Assembly (NCBI GenBank): GCA_051004015.1 | Contig: JBPCKT010000130.1 | Span: 1-13,326 of the forward strand | DNA from: SXOA01 sp051004015 | Lineage (GTDB): Bacteria; Planctomycetota; Planctomycetia; Pirellulales; Pirellulaceae | Direction of reading: 5' to 3' | Length of the DNA: 13,326 bases | Shown: positions 1 through 7,576 of the stretch, piece by piece | How the letters are laid out: each line of letters opens with the position of its first letter | Position numbering within the stretch: the first letter of the stretch is position 1 | Made by a program: the position numbers and the translations under genes | Notes under the pieces: model-generated | The model's input: the letters and a program-made list of their open reading frames with translations, nothing else | Database searches by the model: none | Told to the model about the DNA's origin: nothing

Positions 1-22
1 CCCCGGCCTCTTGTTGCTCCCT

Positions 23-61
<39 letters not shown>

Positions 62-104
62 GTCGACTCCAACTTTACGCGGAGTACGCGCCGCCGCCAG
101 TCAG

Positions 105-563
105 GTGGTGCAGCGCGTGCGCGCGGAGTGGAGGCCGGCGTGGGTGGCATGTTTCGCAGCCGGGCTGGGAATGTTCACGCTGATCTTGGGCAGCGCTTAT
201 CTACTGCTGATCGGGCCGTCGCATGATAGCGCCGTGCTCGGCGTGCTGATGCTGATGTTGATGGCCGGCGCAGCGGCGTTGCTGGGGGCGTGGTCGCTCT
301 ATCACTTGCGGAGGACCAAAGAGCAGAAGTTGGCACTGGCCGCGGCACTCTTCGCAACGCTGCTGTACCCGGTGCTGATTCTCGATGGCGTGCTACTCGC
401 AATCGCGGAAATCACGTATCCGGTTTCAGTGGGCCTGATGGCTTTGCTCGTCTTCGCCGGCATCAATGCGGCCATCGGCCGCCTCTGCTGGCGCTGGGCC
501 ACGCGAAAACCGGTGGAAAAGCCAGCAGCGGCGAAGGAAGCGCCGCTCATTATCATGGGCTAG
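105..563 (+). CDS. Small four-helix integral membrane protein, function unknown
   Basis: This 152-residue protein is dominated by four hydrophobic segments at about residues 13-36, 43-65, 76-101 and 106-127. A basic loop (H-L-R-R-T-K) lies between helices 2 and 3, and the tail is charged and Lys/Ala-rich. The pattern fits a small inner-membrane protein; no family motif was recognised. The start is uncertain: GTG codons occur at 105 and 108 and an ATG lies at 171, but no convincing ribosome-binding site is seen. The same frame stays open leftwards through the poly-C tract to the window edge, so the true N-terminus could lie further upstream. The minus-strand frames over this stretch look like low-complexity shadows. 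Reality of the gene is likely because of the consistent transmembrane pattern; function is unassigned. Confidence 0.6.
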   Translation: MVQRVRAEWRPAWVACFAAGLGMFTLILGSAYLLLIGPSHDSAVLGVLMLMLMAGAAALLGAWSLYHLRRTKEQKLALAAALFATLLYPVLILDGVLLAIAEITYPVSVGLMALLVFAGINAAIGRLCWRWATRKPVEKPAAAKEAPLIIMG

Positions 564-616
564 ACCAGGTAGGCCGCCGAACTTTTTCAGCCTAATGGCG
601 TACCATGCGGTAACGA

Positions 617-643
617 ATTCCGATAGTATTGCCGCTACGGAAT
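617..643. other. Short imperfect hairpin between two hypothetical genes
   Basis: The arms attccgatag (617-626) and ctacggaat (635-643) pair with one bulged A around an 8-nt loop. It lies 53 bases after the stop of the four-helix protein. No U-tract follows, so an intrinsic terminator is not supported. It may simply be a chance structure. Confidence 0.25.
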
Positions 644-691
644 AAGTTTCGGAACCGCCAGTCAAGCCATTTCGCCGCTCATTTTTTGCTG

Positions 692-1042
692 ATGCAATCA
701 CGCCAAGTTGCCTACTACGGATTGCTCGCCTGCCTGGTGGCCTTGCTTGCGCTGGGGTCACTCCCGCTCCGCATCGGCAGGCTGACGGCGGAGCAGCGAG
801 GGCCCGCGGAACGGGCTCCCGGCGAAGAACCGGGGGATGAAGAACGGGAATCGGAACAGGCGTCGGAACAAGTTGTTCCTCTTCGCCGCCGGGTTGCCGC
901 CTGGCATCAAGCCAAGGGAGAGAGCCGATTTGCCCAAGCGGCGGCCTCCCAGAATCGCAGCGGCGTTTCTCATGCCGCACTGCCGCGGATATTCGCTGAA
1001 CATGCCGCCCGCAATGGAGTGGGCGGACCTCTGCGCTTGTAA
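692..1042 (+). CDS. Small membrane-anchored hypothetical protein with charged tail
   Basis: The 116-residue product starts at ATG 692 and opens with one hydrophobic segment (about residues 6-26: Y-Y-G-L-L-A-C-L-V-A-L-L-A-L-G). A strongly charged Glu/Arg-rich stretch follows (about 31-70), then a C-terminus ending N-G-V-G-G-P-L-R-L. The architecture (signal anchor plus exported charged domain) matches many small lineage-specific planctomycete proteins; that comparison is from memory of the group. A longer reading from TTG at 629 exists but begins inside a hairpin and adds no recognisable sequence. No good ribosome-binding site precedes 692, which lowers confidence. It lies 107 bases upstream of the SulP-carbonic anhydrase gene on the same strand, but co-transcription is not demonstrated. 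Function is unknown. Confidence 0.45.
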   Translation: MQSRQVAYYGLLACLVALLALGSLPLRIGRLTAEQRGPAERAPGEEPGDEERESEQASEQVVPLRRRVAAWHQAKGESRFAQAAASQNRSGVSHAALPRIFAEHAARNGVGGPLRL

Positions 1043-1149
1043 ATCGCCCGCGCTCCTTGCTGGCTGATTTGGTCGGGTTCGCCTCGCATTCTTCGGCGCC
1101 AGGCGTTCCGCCCTCCTTCAATAAGCGTGCAATTCACGGGGGTCTCTTC

Positions 1150-3441
1150 ATGGATAAACTGTCGCCACCTGCCAAGCCATCGTTCGCGCAGACTCTGCCT
1201 CGAGACTTGATTGCGGGCACGGTCGTCTTTCTGGTCGCCCTGCCGCTCTGCCTGGGGATTGCCGTGGCATCCGGGGCAACCCCTTTTTCGGGCCTGGTGA
1301 CCGGCATTATTGGCGGGCTGGTCGTGGGAATCCTCAGCGGCTCGCACACCAGCGTCAGCGGGCCGGCCGCGGGGCTCACCGCGATTGTCGCCGCCCAAAT
1401 CGCGCTGCTCGGCTCGTTTGAATCATTCCTGCTGGCGCTGGTGCTTGCGGGCGTGATCCAGATTGGCCTGGGTGTCGCCAAAGCCGGATTTCTGTCGTCC
1501 TTCATTCCGTCCAGCGTGATCAAAGGGCTGCTGGCGGCCATTGGCACCATCCTGATTCTCAAGCAGATTCCCCACCTGGTGGGTCACGACGACGACCCCT
1601 CGGGCGAAATGGGCTTTTCGCAGCCCGATCATCACAACACGTTTTCAGAAATTCTCACGCTGTTCAGTGGCGAGTTCCAAGTCGGCGCCGCTGTGATTGG
1701 GCTGGCGTCCCTTGCCTTTTTGATTCTCTGGGACCGGATCAAACCCCTCAAGAAATCCATCATCCCCGCGCCCCTGCTGGTGGTTGTTCTGGGAGTGGGC
1801 GCGCAAGTTGCCTTCCAATACGTCGGCGGCACTTGGCTGATCGAGAGAACCCATCTCGTGCAGGTGCCGATTGCCCAAAGCCTGCCTGATTTCTTCGGCT
1901 TCCTTACGCTGCCAGATTTTTCCCAGTGGGCGAATCCCACGATCTATACGGCGGCCCTGACCATCGCCATCGTGGCGTCGCTGGAGACCCTGCTCAATCT
2001 GGAGGCGGTCGACAAGCTCGACCCTCAGCAGCGGGAAACGCCTCCCAGCCGCGAGCTCTGGGCCCAGGGGGTGGGAAACGTGCTCTGCGGACTTTGCGGC
2101 GGACTGCCCATGACGTCGGTCATCGTCCGCAGCTCGGTCAACATAGGCGCGGGAGCGCAAACCCGGCTATCGGCGATCTTTCACGGATCCCTGCTTTTCG
2201 GCTGTGTGCTGATGTTGCCCACGGTGCTCAATATGATCCCGCTTTCCTGCCTGGCCGCGATCCTGGTGCATACCGGGTTCAAACTGGCCAACCCGGTGCT
2301 GTTCCAGAAGATGTGGAGCGAAGGGCGATATCAGTTCATCCCGTTCATCGTGACGCTCGTGGGCATCGTCATGACGGACCTGCTCATCGGGATTCTAATC
2401 GGCCTGGCGGTCGCGCTGGCCTTCATTCTCAACAGCAGCTTTCGCCGGCCCATGCGGCGCATCGTGGAGAAACATCTGGGGGGCGACGTGCTGCACATCG
2501 AGCTGGCCAACCAGGTCAGCTTTCTCAACCGGGCGGCCTTGGAACATGCCCTGCGAACCGCTCCGCGCGGGATGCATGTGCTGCTCGATGCCCACAACAC
2601 CGACTACATCGACCCGGACATTCTCAGCCTGATCCGCGAGTTCAAGGAAAAGACCGCTCCTGTTCTTGGTGTCCGCGTCAGCCTCCGCGGCTTTCGGGAG
2701 AAGTACAAGTTGGAGGATGAAATCCAGTTCGTGGACTTCTCCACGCGGGAGCTGCAAGGGAAGCTGACCTCCGACCAGGTGCTGCAGATTCTGGAAGCGG
2801 GAAATGAACGGTTCCGCACAGGTCATCGCCTGCCGCGCGACCTGGGCCGGCAATTGCGGGCGACCTCCCGCGGTCCGCATCCCCTGGCCATCGTCCTAAG
2901 CTGCATCGACTCCAGCACTCCCGCCGAGATGATCTTCGATCTGGGACTGGGTGACATCTTTAGCGTCCGCATCGCCGGCAACGTGATCAGCCCGATGGTC
3001 CTGGGGAGCATCGAATACGGCTGCACGGTGGCCGGAGCCAAGCTGGTGATCGTCGTCGGGCATACTTGCTGCGGAGCCGTCGCTGCGGCCGTTGATCTCG
3101 CCTGCACGCGCGAGAGTGCCGAGCAGCAGACCGGCTGCCAGAACATGGAGCCCATCGTGCGCAATATCCAGGAGGCTTTTGACGGCGCGGAGTGCCGCCG
3201 GCTGCCGTTTTTCACTCCGGACGAGAAGGCGGAACTCATCGACGGCGTGGCCGAGCGCAACGTGCAGCGCAGCGTGGATCAGATTGTCGAGCAAAGCTCC
3301 ACGCTCAGCCGCCTCGTGCGCGAAGGCCGGATCGCCGTGGTCGGCGCGATGTTCGAGGTTGCCACCGGCACTGTCAGGCTGCTGGGCGATCGCCCCGTCG
3401 GAGTGGCGGAAAGTGTGGATGCCGAAAGGATTCCGGCTTGA
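1150..3441 (+). CDS. Bifunctional SulP-family anion transporter / beta-carbonic anhydrase
   Basis: This 763-residue inner-membrane fusion is of near-usual length for the SulP-carbonic anhydrase family. Residues about 13-430 form the SulP transmembrane domain, with the characteristic G-S-H-T-S-V-S-G-P-A-A-G segment near its N-terminus. About 450-535 is a STAS domain, and about 540-750 a beta-class carbonic anhydrase. Family knowledge suggests uptake of bicarbonate or sulfate coupled to CO2/bicarbonate interconversion at the cytoplasmic face. The zinc ligands Cys585, His638 and Cys641 and the catalytic Asp587 are visible. The usual C-x-D-x-R motif instead reads C-I-D-S-S: the dyad Arg is Ser589, so activity of the anhydrase is uncertain. 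ATG 1150 was chosen because the M-D-K-L start fits the family; the longer frame to 1057 adds unrelated residues. The gene converges on the glycosyltransferase, with 11 bases between stops. Confidence 0.93.
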   Translation: MDKLSPPAKPSFAQTLPRDLIAGTVVFLVALPLCLGIAVASGATPFSGLVTGIIGGLVVGILSGSHTSVSGPAAGLTAIVAAQIALLGSFESFLLALVLAGVIQIGLGVAKAGFLSSFIPSSVIKGLLAAIGTILILKQIPHLVGHDDDPSGEMGFSQPDHHNTFSEILTLFSGEFQVGAAVIGLASLAFLILWDRIKPLKKSIIPAPLLVVVLGVGAQVAFQYVGGTWLIERTHLVQVPIAQSLPDFFGFLTLPDFSQWANPTIYTAALTIAIVASLETLLNLEAVDKLDPQQRETPPSRELWAQGVGNVLCGLCGGLPMTSVIVRSSVNIGAGAQTRLSAIFHGSLLFGCVLMLPTVLNMIPLSCLAAILVHTGFKLANPVLFQKMWSEGRYQFIPFIVTLVGIVMTDLLIGILIGLAVALAFILNSSFRRPMRRIVEKHLGGDVLHIELANQVSFLNRAALEHALRTAPRGMHVLLDAHNTDYIDPDILSLIREFKEKTAPVLGVRVSLRGFREKYKLEDEIQFVDFSTRELQGKLTSDQVLQILEAGNERFRTGHRLPRDLGRQLRATSRGPHPLAIVLSCIDSSTPAEMIFDLGLGDIFSVRIAGNVISPMVLGSIEYGCTVAGAKLVIVVGHTCCGAVAAAVDLACTRESAEQQTGCQNMEPIVRNIQEAFDGAECRRLPFFTPDEKAELIDGVAERNVQRSVDQIVEQSSTLSRLVREGRIAVVGAMFEVATGTVRLLGDRPVGVAESVDAERIPA

Positions 3442-3452
3442 TGCCTGGTGCT

Positions 3453-4652
3453 TCAGGCTGGTGTATTGTTGGCCAGGTCGCGCTCGGTGCGGACCCACGT
3501 CCGCTGCCGCTTCCAGAGGAAGCTGCCGTAGAGGGGGAGCTTCTTGAGGATGTAGAGCGGGGCCGTGAGCAGAGTGCCCAGCGGAATGACTTGCCGGCAG
3601 TGGACGAACCAGCCGCTGGCAATGGCGAGCAGAAAGATGGGGACCACCGCGAACAGCAGCAATGCCGGTGCGGGACGAGCCGTCAGCACGGCAGCGGCAG
3701 TTGTGAGCAGGAGCATCGCGGCGTAAATCGTGACCAGCAGCGAAAGGGGCGGAATCGCCAAATCGCAGGCGAGGCAGAGCAGGTCCCAGCGGCGATGCCG
3801 CGCGGCGAGGAGCAGCAACTTGGGAACTTGTGAAAGGAGCGTGCTGAGGTGGCCGTGCTCCCAGCGCGTTCGCTGCGTCTTGGCCCCCTGCTGCGTCTGG
3901 GCGAGCGGACTGTTGACGCGGGCGGCGGGGACGAACAGCGGCGGGTGCCCGGCCAACGCCAGGTCGATCCCCCACTGCATGTCTTCCACCACATTGCCAT
4001 CCAGGCGGGCGGTGCCCGTCAGTGACCAGGGCATGGCCATGCCGGATCCCGTCAGATAGCACAGCCCCGCCAGACGCGAGAGCCCCGTCATCCGCACCAG
4101 GTTCTTGAAGCGGAAGGCGAGCGCCGAAACCGCTTGCAGCGGGCTGCCGTGAGCGCAGTCGCACAGGTAAAGTCCTTGCACCGGACGGCCGGTCGCCAGC
4201 GCGGCCTGGCCAAGGAGTTGCACGGCGCCCGGCGCGACCTGGCAGTCGGCATCCAGAATCACCACGGCAGCGGGAGGGTTGGCGGCGAGATGCGCGAAGC
4301 CGAATTTCAGGGCGTAGCCTTTGCCCCGTTGATCCTGGCTAGTCCGTTCAATCGCCTCCGCGCCGTGCTGCCGGGCAATTTCCGCCGTGGCATCGGTGCA
4401 GTTATCCGCCACGACCACCACGCGGCTGCCGGGAGGGAGAGTCGGCATTAAGGTTTGCAGCGTGCAGCCGAGAACGAGGGCCTCGTTGTGGGCGGGGATG
4501 AGGACGGCGAGCGAGCCCGGTTTGCAAGCGCCGGTTTCCGTCTGCTTTCGCCGTGGAAGGAGCGAGAGGAAGACTTCCAGGCAGAACATCAGCAGGGGAA
4601 CGCAGATGACAGCGCTAGCGAAGAGCAGGAGCAGGTTCAGGGCAACTAGCAT
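3453..4652 (-). CDS. Membrane-bound processive family 2 glycosyltransferase
   Basis: A 399-residue inner-membrane GT2 enzyme expected to transfer sugar from a nucleotide-sugar to a growing polysaccharide or lipid acceptor. An N-terminal hydrophobic helix spans about 2-33. The GT-A core starts with L-I-P-A-H-N-E (51-57) and V-A-D-N-C-T-D (81-87). The metal-binding D-A-D is at 134-136 and the E-D general-base motif at 223-224. The Q-x-x-R-W signature of processive enzymes is at Q260, R263 and W264. Two or three C-terminal helices lie at about 293-350, with a further hydrophobic segment near 355-370. ATG at 4652 sits directly before the N-terminal helix. The next gene upstream on the same strand is a CelD-like acyltransferase, which suggests a shared role in exopolysaccharide synthesis (inference). 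Sugar specificity cannot be read from the sequence. Confidence 0.88.
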   Translation of the reverse strand: MLVALNLLLLFASAVICVPLLMFCLEVFLSLLPRRKQTETGACKPGSLAVLIPAHNEALVLGCTLQTLMPTLPPGSRVVVVADNCTDATAEIARQHGAEAIERTSQDQRGKGYALKFGFAHLAANPPAAVVILDADCQVAPGAVQLLGQAALATGRPVQGLYLCDCAHGSPLQAVSALAFRFKNLVRMTGLSRLAGLCYLTGSGMAMPWSLTGTARLDGNVVEDMQWGIDLALAGHPPLFVPAARVNSPLAQTQQGAKTQRTRWEHGHLSTLLSQVPKLLLLAARHRRWDLLCLACDLAIPPLSLLVTIYAAMLLLTTAAAVLTARPAPALLLFAVVPIFLLAIASGWFVHCRQVIPLGTLLTAPLYILKKLPLYGSFLWKRQRTWVRTERDLANNTPA

Positions 4653-4666
4653 GGACGTTCCTATGG

Positions 4667-4771
4667 CACTAACCCGACGCGCAAGCGAGGGAGTGAAGGG
4701 AGGTTATCTCGAGTACGGTAGTTTCAGGTGTTGGCATCGCTACTCTCCCTCGCTTGCGCTTCGGGTTAGTG
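4667..4771. repeat. Inverted repeat with 27-bp arms between glycosyltransferase and acyltransferase genes
   Basis: The left arm (4667-4693) begins cactaacccgacgc and continues gcaagcgagggag. The right arm (4745-4771) is its reverse complement apart from one mismatch at the twelfth base. The arms are separated by 51 bases. The right arm ends one base outside the acyltransferase stop codon and the left arm begins 14 bases upstream of the glycosyltransferase start, so the structure fills the intergenic space. It resembles interspersed palindromic repeats of planctomycete genomes (recollection). It could fold in mRNA and attenuate read-through, but no U-tract supports an intrinsic terminator. Confidence 0.85.
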
Positions 4772-4772
4772 G

Positions 4773-5852
4773 TTAATGCAGTGCCAGCCACTCCCGCAGC
4801 GGCTGGATGGCACGGGCCGGGACTTTGGAAACACCCGCCAGCGGCGAGCGGCTGACCCAGTCACGGGCGGTCCGCCAACCGCTGCGGAGCCACAGGGCGG
4901 GGCTGGACCGGCCAACGGTCCCCTCCCAGAGCGGCGTGGCGGCCGAGGCCATGTTCAGCTTGTAGCGCTCGGTCCCTTTGCCCAGATCGATCTTGGAGAT
5001 GCCGTGCTGCTGGGCCGCTTCGGCCATTTTGAGCAGCAGGATGGCGCCGGGCGAATAGGGCGCAAGCTCTTTGTCGTAGGCGAAGATCCAGGAATGCACG
5101 TTGGTCCCTGCCCGCAGTGAAAACATGATGGAGATTGGTCTTCCACCCAGCCGCAGCACGCTAAGCAGGCCGCTGAACTTCTCGCTCCCGTTGCGGTGGA
5201 TGCTCTGGAGGAGCGCCGCCGTCCAGGGAAAGGCAAAGATGTCCATCAGGCCGTTCTGCCGGAGCTGAGCCGACTTCCATTGCATGAGTAGGTCGAGCAC
5301 GGATTCGTCATTGCAGTCCAGCTCCAACGTGATCGGTCCCTGCTCCCGTTCGCATTTACGAACCTTGCGACCGACGTTCATGATTTCTTCGGAGCCGGCG
5401 GCGCGGCGCTGGGCGGCATAGGCAGCGTAGCCTTGGGAGAGGTCCAGATACGGAGACTCGCCACGGGCGGCCACGAATGGCTCGAAGCTCGATTGCGAAG
5501 TAATCAAATGGTCGAAGTCCCAGCCGGCGAGGCGGCAGCCGCGGAGCAACTCGGCGGCATCGATGGACGTTGCGGAGCGGGCAATCACGCCGTGGTAGTC
5601 CGAGAGCTTGCCTCCCACGGGCTTCCCGATGTTCAGCGGCCCGCGCTGGAAGGGGAAGAAGCCGACGGCTTCGCTCCCCTCCATCATCACGGCCACTTCC
5701 ACGTCGCGGCGGACCTTGGCCACGGCCTGCGTGTACTCGGGACGAAAATACGGGCTGTCCAGCGCCGGCTCGGCAGCCTGGATTTGGCTCCACCGCAGCC
5801 AGTGGACGGCGGCCAGGGAAGAGGGGCGGAGAAGTTCGATTCGCGGGGGCAT
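4773..5852 (-). CDS. CelD/FemAB-like GNAT-fold acyltransferase (Acetyltransf_6 type)
   Basis: A 359-residue protein with the two-lobe GNAT layout of the BioF2-like/CelD family. The N-terminal lobe (about 1-150) contains F-F-P-F-Q-R and a G-K-L-S-D-Y-H-G stretch. The C-terminal acyltransferase lobe (about 160-300) contains F-A-Y-D-K-E-L-A-P-Y-S-P-G (258-269) and I-D-L-G-K-G-T-E-R-Y-K (288-298), hallmarks of the family. No signal peptide or membrane helix is evident, so it is probably cytoplasmic. Members are often found in exopolysaccharide loci, where they are thought to acylate sugar precursors; the neighbouring GT2 gene fits this. ATG 5852 was chosen; an upstream TTG at 5921 would add 23 residues without family similarity. 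The start lacks a clear Shine-Dalgarno. The substrate is unknown. Confidence 0.8.
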   Translation of the reverse strand: MPPRIELLRPSSLAAVHWLRWSQIQAAEPALDSPYFRPEYTQAVAKVRRDVEVAVMMEGSEAVGFFPFQRGPLNIGKPVGGKLSDYHGVIARSATSIDAAELLRGCRLAGWDFDHLITSQSSFEPFVAARGESPYLDLSQGYAAYAAQRRAAGSEEIMNVGRKVRKCEREQGPITLELDCNDESVLDLLMQWKSAQLRQNGLMDIFAFPWTAALLQSIHRNGSEKFSGLLSVLRLGGRPISIMFSLRAGTNVHSWIFAYDKELAPYSPGAILLLKMAEAAQQHGISKIDLGKGTERYKLNMASAATPLWEGTVGRSSPALWLRSGWRTARDWVSRSPLAGVSKVPARAIQPLREWLALH

Positions 5853-6029
5853 GGTGATGACGACGGTTGGTTCTGCGAAGGCCGGTGTCGGGACCGTCCT
5901 GAAGTCAACTCTAGGTCGCAACCAGCGGTGATGAATACGCGGGTTAGAAGGGTGGCGCTGGGGGACAAATCGCCGGCCGCTCGAGCCGATGGAGCGGGAG
6001 GATTGAAAGCGCGGGGAGGGAAGCGAAAG

Positions 6030-6365
6030 TTACGCTCGCAACGCCTTCATCATGCGCACGATCGCCGGCGGCGCGGCGGGAGCCGGGCGTTCATTCAGGG
6101 AGACCCAAGGATGGTAGACCGCCCAGTCATACTCGGCGGCACTCACCGAATGACGGTACGCACGCTCGCCGCAATAGAGTCGATTGACCCGATCGTCGGT
6201 CGGAAAGCGCATCGTCAGCGCCATGAAGTTCTCACACTGCCGGTGCTCCGCGGCGGCCCTTTGCTGCAAATCCACGATAAGGCTAATGACGCGCGCGCCA
6301 ACACAAAAGATGGTCAGAAACAGAAATAGGCCTTTCAAACTGAACTGCCTGAACATACGTGACAT
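6030..6365 (-). CDS. Small planctomycete-type membrane-anchored hypothetical protein
   Basis: The 111-residue product starts M-S-R-M-F-R-Q-F-S-L-K followed by a single hydrophobic segment (about residues 11-31). A mixed domain with two cysteines (C44, C65) follows, ending M-M-K-A-L-R-A. A basic F-R-Q-F-S-L-K lead-in to one helix is typical of many short planctomycete proteins with an N-terminal anchor (family recollection). ATG 6365 is supported by GCGAGG five bases upstream (6371-6376, minus strand). The same frame runs open to 7583, but those residues come from the hairpin element and antisense DUF1990 DNA, so the long version was rejected. Downstream is the acyltransferase gene, 177 bases beyond the stop on the same strand. 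Function is unknown. Confidence 0.65.
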   Translation of the reverse strand: MSRMFRQFSLKGLFLFLTIFCVGARVISLIVDLQQRAAAEHRQCENFMALTMRFPTDDRVNRLYCGERAYRHSVSAAEYDWAVYHPWVSLNERPAPAAPPAIVRMMKALRA

Positions 6366-6503
6366 GCCGGCCTCGCTCTCTGTTCTTTCGCTACCTCCCC
6401 CCCTGTAAGAACACCGCGAGCACGAAAAGGTTACGCTTCGCCAAGACATTTTCCAGGTGCGGGAGAATAATGCGGCTTGGCGAGAAAAATGATAATTCCT
6501 CTT

Positions 6504-6724
6504 GAACGCAAAGTCGCGGAGACGCGGAGACGCAAAGGGGAAGAGAAAGACAAAAGCGAGGACAGGATAGTGGGGGACAGAATAATGGGAGGTGGCGGAG
6601 GGAGACGTAGAATTAGAATCCTCATTTCCAACAAGTCTCCTCTCTCTGCTTCCTATTATTCTGTCCCCCATTATTCTGCCCCCTCTTCCCCTTTGCTCCT
6701 CCGCGTCTCCGCGCCTTTGCGTTA
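6504..6724. repeat. Long-hairpin repeat element, copy A
   Basis: A ~221-bp palindromic element. The left arm (about 6505-6591) starts aacgcaaag, carries tandem cgcggaga motifs and ends near gacagaataatggg. The right arm (about 6652-6724) is its imperfect reverse complement and ends ctttgcgtta. The ~60-bp centre is non-palindromic. A second copy in the opposite orientation is at 7355-7576; the two share an exact 55-bp block (6624-6678 matches the reverse complement of 7415-7469). No transposase ORF lies inside, so it is MITE-like or a structured-RNA repeat. It fills most of the 402-bp gap between the small minus-strand gene and the DUF1990 gene. The remaining 6366-6503 shows only a weak 8-bp inverted repeat (6438-6445 with 6476-6483). 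Confidence 0.88.
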
Positions 6725-6767
6725 TGTCCGGATGGGAAGTACGGTTGGGCAAACAGGTAGGAACATC

Positions 6768-7358
6768 ATGTTTGCATTTCGCAAGCCGACGGACGATCAG
6801 GTGCGGGCGTACTTGCAGTCGTTGCAAGACGCGCCGCTCTCCTATGCGCCGATCGGCTGCACGCGGAGTTTGCTCAGCGACAACCCGCCGCCGGGCTTCA
6901 ACCGGGATCAGGAACGCGTGCTGCTCGGGAACGGCGAGGAGATCTTTCGCCGCGCTTGTAAAGCCGTTCAAACCTGGCAGATGATGCCGCCGAGCGTGGT
7001 GCAGCCTTGCCCGGCAGGCGTGCCGATTGAAGAGGGTGCGATGGTCGCCAACCTGTTCCGCGCCTGGACACTGGGTGGCTGGCTGGTGCTGCCGACGCGG
7101 ATTCTGTACCTGATCGACGAGACGGCCGGGGATTTCGTTCGCAGCGGCTTTGCCTATGGCACGGTGCTGGGTCATTGGGAGCATGGAGAAGAGCGGTTTC
7201 TCGTTGAATGGGATCGGCGGAGCGATTCTGTGTGGTACGACCTGCTCGTCTTCTCCCGCCCGCGGCACCCGCTGGCGAAGCTCGCTTATCCGTATACGCG
7301 GTACGAGCAAGCAAGATTCCGGCGACTGTCGGTTGCGGCGATGCGGAACTCTGTTTAA
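6768..7358 (+). CDS. DUF1990 family protein
   Basis: The 196-residue soluble protein reads like DUF1990. It begins F-A-F-R-K-P-T-D-D-Q; a P-P-G-F-N-R-D segment (41-47) is followed by G-N-G-E-E-I-F-R-R-A (54-63). The core has V-A-N-L-F-R-A-W-T-L-G (93-103), F-A-Y-G-T-V-L-G-H-W-E-H-G-E-E-R-F (128-144) and a closing F-S-R-P-R-H-P-L-A (162-170). The family is widespread and biochemically uncharacterised; the fold is thought to be a small beta-rich domain. ATG 6768 has a strong AGGTAGG (6755-6761) six bases upstream; the frame extends to 6477 only because repeat copy A happens to be open. Both flanks are copies of the hairpin element, and the TAA stop lies in the first bases of copy B, so the last residues could be repeat-modified. 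Confidence 0.83.
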   Translation: MFAFRKPTDDQVRAYLQSLQDAPLSYAPIGCTRSLLSDNPPPGFNRDQERVLLGNGEEIFRRACKAVQTWQMMPPSVVQPCPAGVPIEEGAMVANLFRAWTLGGWLVLPTRILYLIDETAGDFVRSGFAYGTVLGHWEHGEERFLVEWDRRSDSVWYDLLVFSRPRHPLAKLAYPYTRYEQARFRRLSVAAMRNSV

Positions 7359-7576
7359 CGCAAAGGCGCGAAGGCGCGGAGGCGCAAAGGGGAGAAGAAA
7401 GGCAAAGGGGAGGACAGAATAATGGGGGACAGAATAATAGGAAGCAGAGAGAGGAGACTTGTTGGAAATCAGGACACATGAGCCCACCTCCTTTATTCGC
7501 CTTTTCATTATTCTGTCCCCCATTATTCTGTCTCTCTTCCCCTTTGCGTCTTCGCGACTTTGCATCTTTGCGTTAA
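7355..7576. repeat. Long-hairpin repeat element, copy B (inverted relative to copy A)
   Basis: A ~222-bp palindromic element starting ttaacgcaaag and ending ctttgcgttaa, with long imperfectly complementary arms containing gacagaataat and gcaaagggg motifs. Its reverse complement aligns with copy A along most of the length. It fills the space between the convergent stops of the DUF1990 gene and the terminase gene, and supplies the DUF1990 stop codon. As a strong hairpin it could also act as a bidirectional transcription barrier (inference). No coding content is supported. Confidence 0.88.

Noticed and set aside
426..1121. 231-codon minus-strand frame over the left region
   Set aside because: It is antisense to two plus-strand genes with helix patterns; its composition is Arg/Gly/Pro-rich and shows no domain.
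3443..3458. Small hairpin (gcctg/caggc) between convergent stops
   Set aside because: A 5-bp stem with no T-tract on either strand is too weak to call a bidirectional terminator.
2896..4164. 422-codon minus-strand frame spanning the carbonic anhydrase and glycosyltransferase
   Set aside because: It overlaps the antisense of the SulP fusion and another frame of the glycosyltransferase, both with clear motifs; it is a GC-rich shadow.
5433..6329. 298-codon plus-strand frame opposite the acyltransferase and small membrane protein
   Set aside because: It has no recognisable motif and runs antisense to two supported minus-strand genes.
6477..6767. Upstream extension of the DUF1990 gene
   Set aside because: The 97 extra residues are encoded by hairpin copy A; the strong ribosome-binding site is at ATG 6768.
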